DNA from: CADEED01 sp963839685 | GTDB taxonomy: Bacteria > Pseudomonadota > Gammaproteobacteria > Steroidobacterales > Steroidobacteraceae | DNA length: 64,000 nucleotides | Direction of reading: 5' to 3' | Assembly: GCA_963839685.1 (NCBI GenBank) | Contig: CAWIVS010000008.1 | Span: 62,001 to 126,000, forward strand | Shown: one piece after another, positions 18,508 to 25,530 of the stretch | Layout of the letters: each line of letters opens with the position of its first letter | Position numbering within the stretch: the first letter of the stretch is position 1 | Position numbers and translations under genes: made by a program | The notes under the pieces: generated by a model | What the model was told of the DNA's origin: nothing | The model's database searches: none | The model's input: only the letters and a program-made list of their open reading frames with translations

Positions 18508-18552
18508 ATGGGGACATTCCTATTTTCGGCGGAAAACAGGAATGTCCCCATT
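18507..18552. repeat. REP-like palindrome, copy 1 (AATGGGGACATTCCT family)
   Basis: Arms 18507-18527 and 18532-18552 are reverse complements over 21 bp with one mismatch (18522/18537), separated by 4 bases. The outer sequence reads AAATGGGGACATTCC on the top strand. The left arm begins on the last base of the response-regulator stop codon and the right arm overlaps the stop codon of the convergent SDR gene. Two more copies are at 27980-28040 and 48752-48801. It could act as a bidirectional terminator or mRNA-end stabiliser. The shape and dispersal resemble REP elements mobilised by RAYT transposases; no such transposase gene is in the window. Confidence 0.8.
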
Positions 18553-19270
18553 ATCCGCGGCCGATGTAGGGCATCTGCGGCGGCAGGATCGTCATGTACT
18601 GCACATTCGCTTCGGGCGGTAGTTTGGCCATCATGAGCACCGCGTCGGCCACATGCTTCACGTCCATCATGGGCTCGGGCTGCGGCAGCTTCGAAGCCAG
18701 CTCCGTCAGCGCATTGCCGATATCGATCTGGCCGCAGGCGATGTCGTACTTGCGGCCGTCCAGCGAGGTCGACTTGGTCAGCCCCGTGATGCCGTGTTTC
18801 GAGGCGGTGTAGGGCGCCGAATTCGGGCGCGGTGAATGCGCCGATATCGAGCCATTGTTGATGATGCGTCCGCCGCGCGGCGACTGTGCCTTCATGAGCC
18901 GGAACGCCTGCTGCGTGCAGAGGAAAGCGCCGGTCAGGTTGGTGTCGATGACTTTGCGCCACTGCTCGACGGTGAGGTCCTCGAGACCGACGCCAAACGG
19001 CGTGCCGACGCCGGCATTGTTGAACAACACGTCCAGGCGCCCGAACTTCGTCCGGGTGGCGTCGAACAAACCGCGCACCTCATCAGGATTCGTGACGTCC
19101 GCCTCGTAAACCAGCGCCTGCCCTTCGCCAGCCGAGCGCGCCACCGCTTCGAGTCCGTCACGGTGCCGTCCGGACAGCACCACGCGGAATCCGTCCGCCA
19201 GGAACGCGAGCGCCGTTGCCTTGCCGATGCCACTGCCCGCCCCCGTGATGAGCGTCACCTTGTTGTCCAT
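18551..19270 (-). CDS. SDR family oxidoreductase
   Basis: 239 residues, complete. Rossmann motif TGAGSGIG at residue 9, NNAG at about residue 90, and active-site residues Ser in NNGSISAHS and Tyr/Lys in PYTASKHG. The segment after the first strand (VVLSGRHRDG) favours NADP(H). The C-terminal region with MMDVKHVADAVLMMAKLP and VQYMTILPPQMPYIGRG matches SDRs annotated as glucose or 3-oxoacyl reductases, but the substrate is open. The stop codon overlaps the right arm of a palindromic repeat. It is followed in the opposite direction of transcription by the response-regulator gene, so the two genes converge. Confidence 0.87.
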   Translation of the reverse strand: MDNKVTLITGAGSGIGKATALAFLADGFRVVLSGRHRDGLEAVARSAGEGQALVYEADVTNPDEVRGLFDATRTKFGRLDVLFNNAGVGTPFGVGLEDLTVEQWRKVIDTNLTGAFLCTQQAFRLMKAQSPRGGRIINNGSISAHSPRPNSAPYTASKHGITGLTKSTSLDGRKYDIACGQIDIGNALTELASKLPQPEPMMDVKHVADAVLMMAKLPPEANVQYMTILPPQMPYIGRG

Positions 19271-19272
19271 GC

Positions 19273-19563
19273 CTAACTATCTCCGCGCCGCGCGAGCAGT
19301 TCGAGCGGCGTTCCGTTGTCGTCCACGCGCAGCGTGAGGTCGATGGGCTGGCAACACACCTGGCAGTCTTCGACATAACTGCACGATCCCGCGCTCGCAT
19401 CGATGCGGGTCTCGAATGATTCACCGCAATATGGACACTGCACGATCGCGAACTCCGTTCGCGTGGCATGGTCTAGTGCAGTAGATTCCACGCGGAGTAC
19501 AGGCTCGAGGCCATACTTCGCGTCGATTTCGGCCTCGCTCAGCGGCTTTTCGGGAGGGTTCAT
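19273..19563 (-). CDS. CPXCG motif-containing cysteine-rich protein
   Basis: 96 residues. The motif CPYCGESFET near residue 42 and the second cluster CSYVEDCQVCCQP match the small zinc-ribbon-like CPXCG family found in many gammaproteobacteria. The function is unknown; a structural zinc site is expected from the paired cysteines. Start 19563 (MNPPEKPLSEAE) removes a short Arg-rich extension. It lies directly upstream of the SDR gene with a 2-base gap, so the two are probably one transcript. Its ATG overlaps in antiparallel fashion with the apparent ATG (19562) of the divergent BsuPI-like gene. Confidence 0.85.
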   Translation of the reverse strand: MNPPEKPLSEAEIDAKYGLEPVLRVESTALDHATRTEFAIVQCPYCGESFETRIDASAGSCSYVEDCQVCCQPIDLTLRVDDNGTPLELLARRGDS

Positions 19564-20134
19564 GCGGGTTCGGACGCGAATCATCGCACGTCTGGCGCTG
19601 GTCGTCGGCATCGCCCTGCGTGACCGCCGGGTACTCGAAGTGCGTGTTTGTCAGTAACACCGGGGGAACCACCGTCGGCGTCGTCGGCGGCGACGGCAGC
19701 GGCAGCATTGTCGGCACCTTTTCCACCACCCTGGTACTGCGCGATTCCGCGGGCGTCGCCACCACCAGCTTCGTGTTCGGCGAGCAGATCCGTTTCGATC
19801 TCGAAGCCCGCAACCAGAGCGCCCAGGCCGTCACCCTGAACTTCCCCGACGCGCAGATCTACGACTTCGTGGTGCTCGATTCCGACTCCGCCCGCGTCCG
19901 CTGGCGGTGGTCCGATAACATGATCATTCACTCAAGTCGTCACCCAGCTGCGATTCGAGACCCAACTCCAGCAAGGCCTACAGCGTGCTGTGGGACGGCG
20001 TCCTGAGCGATGGCACACAACTGCCGCCCGGCGACTATCGGGCACGAGGCGTGCTGGTATTCAACGAGTTCGCGAGCGACCCCATCGCCGCGGATGACCT
20101 GGGTTCACCCCTGGTGAACTTCACGGTGCAATAG
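19562..20134 (+). pseudogene. BsuPI-domain envelope protein, three frameshifts
   Basis: About 190 residues when corrected. The N-terminus MRVRTRIIARLALVVGIAL continues, after one extra base near 19618, as VTAGYSKCVFVSN, giving an export signal. The mature part has an immunoglobulin-like fold (TTLVLRDSAGVATTSFVFGEQIRFDLEARN, split here in two: FGEQIRFDLEARN and VTLNFPDAQIYDFVVLD). It ends in the other frames with TQVVTQLRFE, SKAYSVLWDGVLSDG and LPPGDYRARGVLVF. This matches the BsuPI domain first seen in a Bacillus intracellular proteinase inhibitor. Further shifts lie near 19935 and 19968. The start is doubtful because the ATG overlaps the divergent CPXCG start codon. Confidence 0.6.
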
Positions 20135-20209
20135 TGCCTCCGGTGTTGCACCCTGACAGGGGGTCCCGCGCGTATAGCCATGCAGGACACCCCATTTCAG
20201 GAGCCCGCC

Positions 20210-20752
20210 GTGAAGTTGACCTATTCCCTGGCCGCCTTGGCCGCCTGTGCCGCGCTGGCATTTCCCCTCACTGGAAGCGCCGCCGGCCCGAAACTGAACA
20301 TCCCGGATTTCAGCCATCTGCGCTCCAAGGCCATCGATTCGGTGGACATCACCCTGGACGGAATGTTGCTGAACCTGGTGAAGCGGTTCGCGGCCGCCGA
20401 CCAGGACGGAGATGACGCAGCACTGGCCATCCTGACCGACATCAAGTCGCTGCGGGTCCGGAATTTTGAGTTCGACTCGGACGGCGCGTATTCGCGCGCC
20501 GACGTCGACGCGGTGCGCGAGCAGTTGTCCGCCCCGGGCTGGTCTGCCCTGGTCCAGGCTCACAAGCGTGAGCCGCAGGAAGATGTCGACGTGTTCATCA
20601 ATACCGACGACGGCAAGATCATGGGCATGGCCGTGGTGGTGAGCGATCCGCGTTCGTTCACCATCGTCAACATCATCGGCAACATCGACATCGACAAGCT
20701 CGCGAAGATCGAAGGACAATTTGGCATCCCGAGGGTCAGTCAGGCCGAGTGA
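20210..20752 (+). CDS. DUF4252 exported protein, first of a flanking pair
   Basis: About 180 residues. GTG 20210 is chosen because AGGAG lies 8-12 bases upstream and it yields a clean signal peptide (KLTYSLAALAACAALAFPLTGSAAG). The mature domain has the DUF4252 course: LRSKAIDSVDITLDGMLLNLVKRF, IKSLRVRNFEFDSD, a helix with VDAVREQLSAPGW, VDVFINTDDGKIMGMAVVV and a C-terminal FTIVNIIGNIDIDKLAKIEGQFGIP. DUF4252 has no known activity; such proteins are often encoded with ECF sigma factors. The sigma gene follows 12 bases later and a paralogue lies on the far side of the anti-sigma gene, so all four are probably one operon. Confidence 0.8.
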   Translation: MKLTYSLAALAACAALAFPLTGSAAGPKLNIPDFSHLRSKAIDSVDITLDGMLLNLVKRFAAADQDGDDAALAILTDIKSLRVRNFEFDSDGAYSRADVDAVREQLSAPGWSALVQAHKREPQEDVDVFINTDDGKIMGMAVVVSDPRSFTIVNIIGNIDIDKLAKIEGQFGIPRVSQAE

Positions 20753-20764
20753 CCGCGGATTACC

Positions 20765-21331
20765 GTGAGCCAGCAAACCGCGCCCGTCGATCCACCCACG
20801 CTGCTGCGTCGGGCGCGCGCCGGGGAAACTGCCGCCTTCGAGTCGCTGGTGCGCATGTACCAGGGCTCAGTGTTCAGCATCGGCTACCGGATGTTGAACC
20901 GGCGCGACGCCGCCGAGGACCTGGCGCAGGAGGTTTTCCTGCAGCTGTATCGCAAGCTCGATTCCATCGAGACACTGGAGCACCTGGGATTCTGGCTGCG
21001 CCGTGTTGCCGCGAACCTGGCCATCGATTGGCTGCGGCGCGCCTCCCATGGCGTCACTCGACCACTCGAGGAAGGGGCCGAGGTCCCGGCGCAGCAGCAG
21101 GACGGCGACCCGTTGCTGAGCCAGGAGCTCGCGCGATTGCTGGGCGAGCTCACCCCGGCGGCGCGCGCCGTCATGCTGCTGCGCTACCAGGAAGACTGCG
21201 ATGTGGCGGACATCGCCGCCGCCCTCGAAATGCCCGTGAACACCGTCAAGAGTCACATCAAGCGATCGTTGACCGCGTTGCGCGGAAAAATGATCGGCGC
21301 GCGGCTCATCACCGCCGAGGAATTGCCATGA
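20765..21331 (+). CDS. RNA polymerase ECF sigma factor (RpoE-like)
   Basis: 188 residues with GTG start. Region 2 reads AFESLVRMYQGSVFSIGYRML and RDAAEDLAQEVFLQLYRKLD, the conserved core-binding part, followed by FWLRRVAANLAIDWLRR. Region 4 is LTPAARAVMLLRYQEDCDVADIAAALEMPVNTVKSHIKRSL; I quote it in pieces: LTPAARAVMLLRYQ, DIAAALEMPVNTVKS. This is a complete two-domain ECF sigma factor directing transcription in response to an envelope signal. Its TGA overlaps the ATG of the next gene (ATGA), the usual coupling to a cognate anti-sigma factor. It probably activates its own operon, including the two DUF4252 genes. Confidence 0.9.
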   Translation: MSQQTAPVDPPTLLRRARAGETAAFESLVRMYQGSVFSIGYRMLNRRDAAEDLAQEVFLQLYRKLDSIETLEHLGFWLRRVAANLAIDWLRRASHGVTRPLEEGAEVPAQQQDGDPLLSQELARLLGELTPAARAVMLLRYQEDCDVADIAAALEMPVNTVKSHIKRSLTALRGKMIGARLITAEELP

Positions 21332-21722
21332 ATGACGTTGAAGACGAACTGCGGCGCATGTTGCGCCCCATCGAGCCGCCGGCCGGCTTTGCCGAACGAG
21401 TCATGCGCGCGCTGCCCGAGCGCCAGGCGCCCGCACCAGTCGTGTCCCTGGCGAGCGTGCGCGCCACGCCTGCGCACACACTGCCTGGCAGCGCTTCTCG
21501 ATGCCGGCGGCACTCGCGGCGTCACTGGTCGCTTGGCCGTGCTGCTGGGCCAGCACATGGCCAGCGAACGCAAGCAGAGCACGAGCAGCGCGCCGGGCTC
21601 GCCGCCAGCCGCGAGCTCATGCAGGCGCTGCGGGTCACCAGCCAGAAACTCGACCATGGCCTACGAGGCGGTGCAGCAGCCCACCGCCCGCAGCGCAGGA
21701 CGAAGAGGAGAATCGCTCATGA
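21328..21722 (+). pseudogene. Anti-sigma factor-like membrane protein, frameshifted
   Basis: About 130 residues when corrected. The N-terminus (MNDVEDELRRMLRPIEPPAGFAERVMRAL, split as DELRRMLRPIEPPAGF and AERVMRALPERQ) is the short cytosolic part typical of small anti-sigma factors. It is followed by a Pro/Ala linker, a membrane segment (MPAALAASLVA) and an outer helical part (ERKQ, RAGLAASRELMQALRVTSQKL, YEAVQQPTARSA). About five single-base shifts lie between 21480 and 21700. It starts within the sigma stop codon and ends overlapping the start of the second DUF4252 gene. The expected role is to hold the sigma factor at the membrane until a signal arrives. Confidence 0.6.
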
Positions 21723-22314
21723 ACGCGCGCATTGCCCTGCGCCTCGCGGCGCTCGGCCTCGTCGGACTCGGCCTCGCAAGCCCCGGACTGGCCCAGAACA
21801 AGGGACAACTCAGACTGCCGGAATTTGCCGGCCTCGACCGAAGAAGGCCAGCGAATCGGTGAAGGTCACATTCGACTCCCAGCTTCTCCGCTTCGCGGCG
21901 ACGATTCCTCAACAGCGAGAATCCCGAAGAAGCGGCGGCCAAGCAATTGGTGTGCCTCGCTCACTGGCATCTACGTCCGCAAGTTCACCTTCGATTCGGA
22001 CTTCAACGTGCCCACGGCCGAAATCGAGGGCGTGCGGCGGCAGCTCGGCGCGCCCTGGATGGAGCCAGCTCGTCGAAGCGCGCAGCAGCAAGGAGAACAC
22101 GCAGGTCGACGTCTACATGCTGGTCGAGGGGGGCAAGGCGCAGGGTCTGGCCATCATTGCGTCCGAGCCGCGCGAGTTCGCCATCGTCAACATCGTGGGC
22201 AGCATCGACCTGGAAAAGCTGCACGAGCTGGAAGGCAACTTCGGCGTACCGGAACTGGAAATCGAGACCGGCAAGAAGTCGCCGGAGCCGAAAACGGAGC
22301 CCAAGAAGAAGTAG
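21719..22314 (+). pseudogene. DUF4252 exported protein, second paralogue, frameshifted
   Basis: About 197 residues when corrected. Signal peptide MNARIALRLAALGLVGLGLA and SPGLAQNKG, then the DUF4252 domain in pieces: LPEFAGL, KKASESVKVTFDSQLLRF, then SLTGIYVRKFTFDSDFN, VPTAEIEGVRRQLG, QLVEARSSKENTQVDVYM, VEGGKAQGLAIIASEPRE and FAIVNIVGSIDLEKLHELEG. The last block matches the corresponding block of the first paralogue closely (VNIIGNIDIDKLAKIEG). The C-terminus has a Lys-rich tail (GKKSPEPKTEPKKK). Shifts lie near 21836, 21900, 21955 and 22060. It is the last gene of the sigma operon. Confidence 0.65.
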
Positions 22315-22572
22315 TCAGAACTTGTAGCGCAGCAAGAGAGCGGCGATCGCCGGGACACCAAACAAAAACAGGAAGATCGGCAGCTCCTCCATGAACGAAT
22401 AGCCGGCGCGCGCCACGCCGACATACATGTTCGCCGCGGTGGCGATGAACCAGATCGCGACGAACACCAGCGCCGCGAATTTCATTCGCGCCGCGCCGCC
22501 CGTCATCCATCCGATACCAAGGCTTACCGCCAGCAGTGCCAGACCGATGCCGAGAATGATCGCGGTTCTCAT
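22315..22572 (-). CDS. Small three-helix membrane protein, unknown
   Basis: 85 residues with three predicted membrane helices: TAIILGIGLALLAVSLGIGW, FAALVFVAIWFIATAANMYV and LPIFLFLFGVPAIAALLLRY. A charged GGAARMK loop follows the first helix. The start at 22572 excludes an implausible Arg/Ser-rich extension. No family is recognised. It is convergent with the DUF4252 operon with no gap, and lies 10 bases after another small membrane protein, so the two are likely co-transcribed. Confidence 0.6.
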   Translation of the reverse strand: MRTAIILGIGLALLAVSLGIGWMTGGAARMKFAALVFVAIWFIATAANMYVGVARAGYSFMEELPIFLFLFGVPAIAALLLRYKF

Positions 22573-22582
22573 GTTGAATTCC

Positions 22583-22876
22583 TCACACTGCCGCCGCAGC
22601 ACTGGTGATTCCGCCGATGACGCCGAGCGCGAACACCAGCACCGTGACGCCGTCAGCCACCAGTTCGAAGATGTACTGCGCCTGCGCACGCCACTGCGTG
22701 GGCAATAGTCTGCGAACCAGGATCACGAGGATCTGTATGGCAGCACCCGCCACGAACATCTGTGCAAACGATCCCTGCGGATGCCCGATGAACCAGCCAT
22801 AGGCGACGATGAGAGCCGCGATGAAGACGCCGCGCGTCCACGAGCCGAGTCGTTCCTGGTGTGGTGAGTCGTCCAT
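22583..22876 (-). CDS. Small three-helix membrane protein, unknown
   Basis: About 97 residues. MDDSPHQERLGSWTRG precedes three hydrophobic segments: VFIAALIVAYGWFIGHP, MFVAGAAIQILVILVRRL and ADGVTVLVFALGVIGGITSA. The start at 22876 discards an upstream extension that overlaps the previous gene. The motif RRLLPTQWRAQAQYIFEL between helices 2 and 3 is probably cytosolic. No family is recognised. It sits between the DUF3291-YdeI fusion gene (6 bases upstream) and another small membrane protein (10 bases downstream), all in the same direction. Confidence 0.6.
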   Translation of the reverse strand: MDDSPHQERLGSWTRGVFIAALIVAYGWFIGHPQGSFAQMFVAGAAIQILVILVRRLLPTQWRAQAQYIFELVADGVTVLVFALGVIGGITSAAAAV

Positions 22877-22881
22877 CGGTG

Positions 22882-23926
22882 TCAGCGTTTCTGCTTTTTC
22901 GCCGACATGGCGATCAATCGTTCGAGCCGCGCGCGGCGTGTCTCCGGTTTGCGCGACGAGGTGATCCAGTACAGCGCCTTGTGGCGGTACGAGGGTGCCA
23001 GCGAGGAGAAGAATTCCCATGCCGGACGATTGGCCTTGAACACCCGCAGTTCGCCGGCTGCCAGCTTCGCGCTGGCGCGCTGCTCATAGGCATATACGGC
23101 GGATCGGTCGCTCGAACGTCGCGCGAAGGCGGCGAGTCCGGCGGCCTGCATGCGCCCGGCGCGCTTGAGCGCCGCCACTCGACGGATGTTGATCGAGCTC
23201 CAGATGCTGCCCGGCCGGCGCGGAGTAAAGCGGATGGTGTAACTTTCCTCGCCAAGACTGCGGCGAACGCCATCGATCCAGCCGAAGCACAACGCTTCAT
23301 CCACCGATTGCGGCCAGTCGATGCTCTGCCTGCCGCCGGACTTCTTGTAGAAACCCACCAGCAGTTCCGGCTGCTTCGCATGGTTCGCCGCCAGCCACGC
23401 GCGAAATTTCTCAGGCGTTGCGAAGTACCGGGGCTTCACGCCGGGCAGGTATCGCCCAGTGAGCTGCGTGCATGCAAGAGCATCGGGCGCGGAGAATGCT
23501 TCGCCAAAGGTGAATGCCTGTGCCGTCGGCCCTTGCTGACGCAGCAGCGTGAGCCGCTCGGCGGCTTCCGCCACCGTCGGCTCGTGACCGGCCGGCACCC
23601 ACCACAACACCATGTAGGCATCGGCCATGCGCGTGAACCACTCGCGCCGCCGCCGCATGATCTCGACGTGACCCGAACGGTAGACAAAGTCCCGCAAGGC
23701 CGCGATGTCACGCCACACCGACATGTTGACGATGATTTCTTCGCCCAGCGGACGCAGCGACGTCGCATCGTTGCCATCGCCCTTCAGCCGCCAGACAAAT
23801 CCTGGCGAGCCGTCGGCGAGGGCATTGATGCGATCCAGGTTGTCGACGAAATCCTTGAGCTCCGGACTGTCGAGCGGCGCCTTCAAGAGCCGCGATGTTG
23901 AGTTGCGCGAGTTGGTAGTTCGACAT
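22882..23926 (-). CDS. DUF3291 + YdeI/OmpD-associated domain fusion, frameshifted
   Basis: About 347 residues. The true N-terminus is MSNYQLAQLNIAAL at 23926, separated from the rest by one extra base near 23888; it then continues KAPLDSPELKDFVDNLD and FVWRLKGDGNDATSLR, which is the DUF3291 domain (a ferredoxin-like fold related to antibiotic biosynthesis monooxygenases). From about residue 145 a second domain follows: FATPEKFRAWLAANHAK, LLVGFYKKSGG, SIDWPQSVDEALCFGWIDG and a C-terminal YdeI/bacteriocin-protection helix region (FFSSLAPSYRHKALYWI). The two domains are usually separate genes. The start overlaps the stop of the DUF1801 gene by four bases. The function is unknown. Confidence 0.75.
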
Positions 23927-24297
23927 CACTTTCTCCGCTTGCGAAGCGTCGCCCTGGCGCGGTCTTGTTTTACCTTGAACCGCACGATGCGGCCGATGAG
24001 CGCCAGAGGCAAGGGCTCGAGGTGGGAAAATTTCAGGTTGCCCTTGGGGCCGGCATATCGCGCCACCGCCTTCTCGAGCGCCGCGTTGCCCCGCACCGGT
24101 GGATAGAGGCCGATGTGGTTCTTGAATCCCGCGAAAAACACCAGCATGCCGTTCTGCCGGTACGCCGGAATGTTGTAACTGATGACTTCGGTGGCCTTGG
24201 GCGCCGCGGCGCGGATGGTGCGGCGGACTTTCTTCAGCAGTGCCTGCACTTCCTTGGGAAAGGAAGCGATGTAGTCGTCGACGTCCCTGGGTTTCAT
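23926..24297 (-). CDS. DUF1801 (YdhG-like) protein
   Basis: About 123 residues of the DUF1801 family, an iron-chaperone-like (YdhG) alpha/beta fold. Characteristic segments are MKPRDVDDYIASFPKEVQ, VRRTIRAAAPKATEVISYN, IPAYRQNGMLVFFAG and HIGLYPPV. The start at 24297 is favoured because MKPRDVDDYI is the usual family start. The stop codon overlaps the start of the DUF3291-YdeI gene, so the two are translationally coupled. The YdeI and DUF1801 families commonly occur together; no biochemical role is established. Confidence 0.85.
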   Translation of the reverse strand: MKPRDVDDYIASFPKEVQALLKKVRRTIRAAAPKATEVISYNIPAYRQNGMLVFFAGFKNHIGLYPPVRGNAALEKAVARYAGPKGNLKFSHLEPLPLALIGRIVRFKVKQDRARATLRKRRK

Positions 24298-24316
24298 GCG
24301 CGCCTCCCGCCAGGCT

Positions 24317-25462
24317 TCAAAGCCCTCTCGCAATGACCTCTTTCATGATTTCGTTGGTGCCGCCGTAGATGCGCTGCACGCGCGAGTCGGCGAACAGCCG
24401 GCACACCAGGTATTCATTCATGTAACCGTAGCCACCGTGCAGCTGCACGCACTCGTCCAGCACCTGCTGCTGCATGTCGGAGATCCACCACTTGGCCATC
24501 GAGGCCGTCTCGGTATCGAGCTTATTCGCGACGAGGTCCATGACGCAGCGATCCGAAAATACCCGCGCGACGCGCGTGATGCTGGCGAGCTCGGCCAGCT
24601 TGAAGCGCGTGTTCTGGTAGTTCCATACCGGCTGTCCAAAAGTCTTGCGCTCGCGTACGTATTTCAGCGTTTCCTCGACGCCACCTTCCATGGCGCCCAC
24701 CGCGCCCACCGCGATGACGGTGCGTTCGTAAGGCAGGTCGTGCATGAGCTGATGCATGCCCTTGCCCTCGACGCCGCCGAGCAGGCAATCCAGCGGCACC
24801 TTCACACCTTCGAAGAACAGTTCCGAGGTGTCCTGGCCGTGCAGGCCCATCTTGTCGAGCACGCGGCCCACGCGATACCCGGCCAGGTCCTTCGTCTCCA
24901 CCATGAGGATGGACAGGCCGCGGCTGCGATCCTCGGGATCGGTGCGCACCACCAGCATCAGGAGCCCCGCCAGCCAGCCATTGGTGATGAAGGTCTTGCC
25001 GCCGTCGACAATGTAGTGATCGCCCTTCTTCACGGCGCGGGTACGGATGCCCTTGAGATCCGAGCCGGTGCCGGGTTCGGTCATGCAGATGGCGCCGACC
25101 AGCTCACCGCTCGCCAGCCGTGGCAGCCAGCGCTTCTTCTGTTCCTCGGTGCCGTGATTGAGCACGTAATGCGAGCACATGCTGTGCACGCCCTGGCCGA
25201 AGGCGCCAATGCCGCGCCGCGCCAGCTCGGTGTACATGATGGCTTCGTGGCGGAAGTCACCACCGCCGCCGCCATACTCGGCCGGCACGTCCAGCAACAG
25301 CAGCCCGGTCTCGCCGGCCTTGAGCCAGGTTTCATGATCGACGTGGTGTTGCTCGCGCCAGCGCGCGTCGTGCGGAAGCATTTCGGTTTCGATGAAACGC
25401 ACGACCGTGTCGCGAAACACTTCGAGGTCATCGTCCATCCAGGGAATGACGTATGGGTTCAT
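24317..25462 (-). CDS. Acyl-CoA dehydrogenase (long-chain type)
   Basis: 381 residues, complete. N-domain helices begin at EVFRDTVVRFIETEMLP. The FAD/substrate segment is ICMTEPGTGSDL and TFITNGWLAG. The C-terminal domain has YVRERKTFGQPVWNYQNTRF, QLHGGYGYMNEYLVCRLFADSRVQ (quoted in part) and RIYGGTNEIMKEVIARGL. The Gly in IYGGT, where medium-chain enzymes carry the catalytic Glu, and the ending resemble mammalian long-chain acyl-CoA dehydrogenase, whose base lies on another helix. It catalyses alpha,beta-dehydrogenation of an acyl-CoA in beta-oxidation and passes electrons to ETF. It stands alone; no thiolase or hydratase gene is adjacent. Confidence 0.9.
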   Translation of the reverse strand: MNPYVIPWMDDDLEVFRDTVVRFIETEMLPHDARWREQHHVDHETWLKAGETGLLLLDVPAEYGGGGGDFRHEAIMYTELARRGIGAFGQGVHSMCSHYVLNHGTEEQKKRWLPRLASGELVGAICMTEPGTGSDLKGIRTRAVKKGDHYIVDGGKTFITNGWLAGLLMLVVRTDPEDRSRGLSILMVETKDLAGYRVGRVLDKMGLHGQDTSELFFEGVKVPLDCLLGGVEGKGMHQLMHDLPYERTVIAVGAVGAMEGGVEETLKYVRERKTFGQPVWNYQNTRFKLAELASITRVARVFSDRCVMDLVANKLDTETASMAKWWISDMQQQVLDECVQLHGGYGYMNEYLVCRLFADSRVQRIYGGTNEIMKEVIARGL

Positions 25463-25530
25463 GCCGCTAGGTTAGCGCGTGAATGTCAAACTTGCCGCAG
25501 GTTCGGGATGCGGCGGTGATCTTCGCGCGC

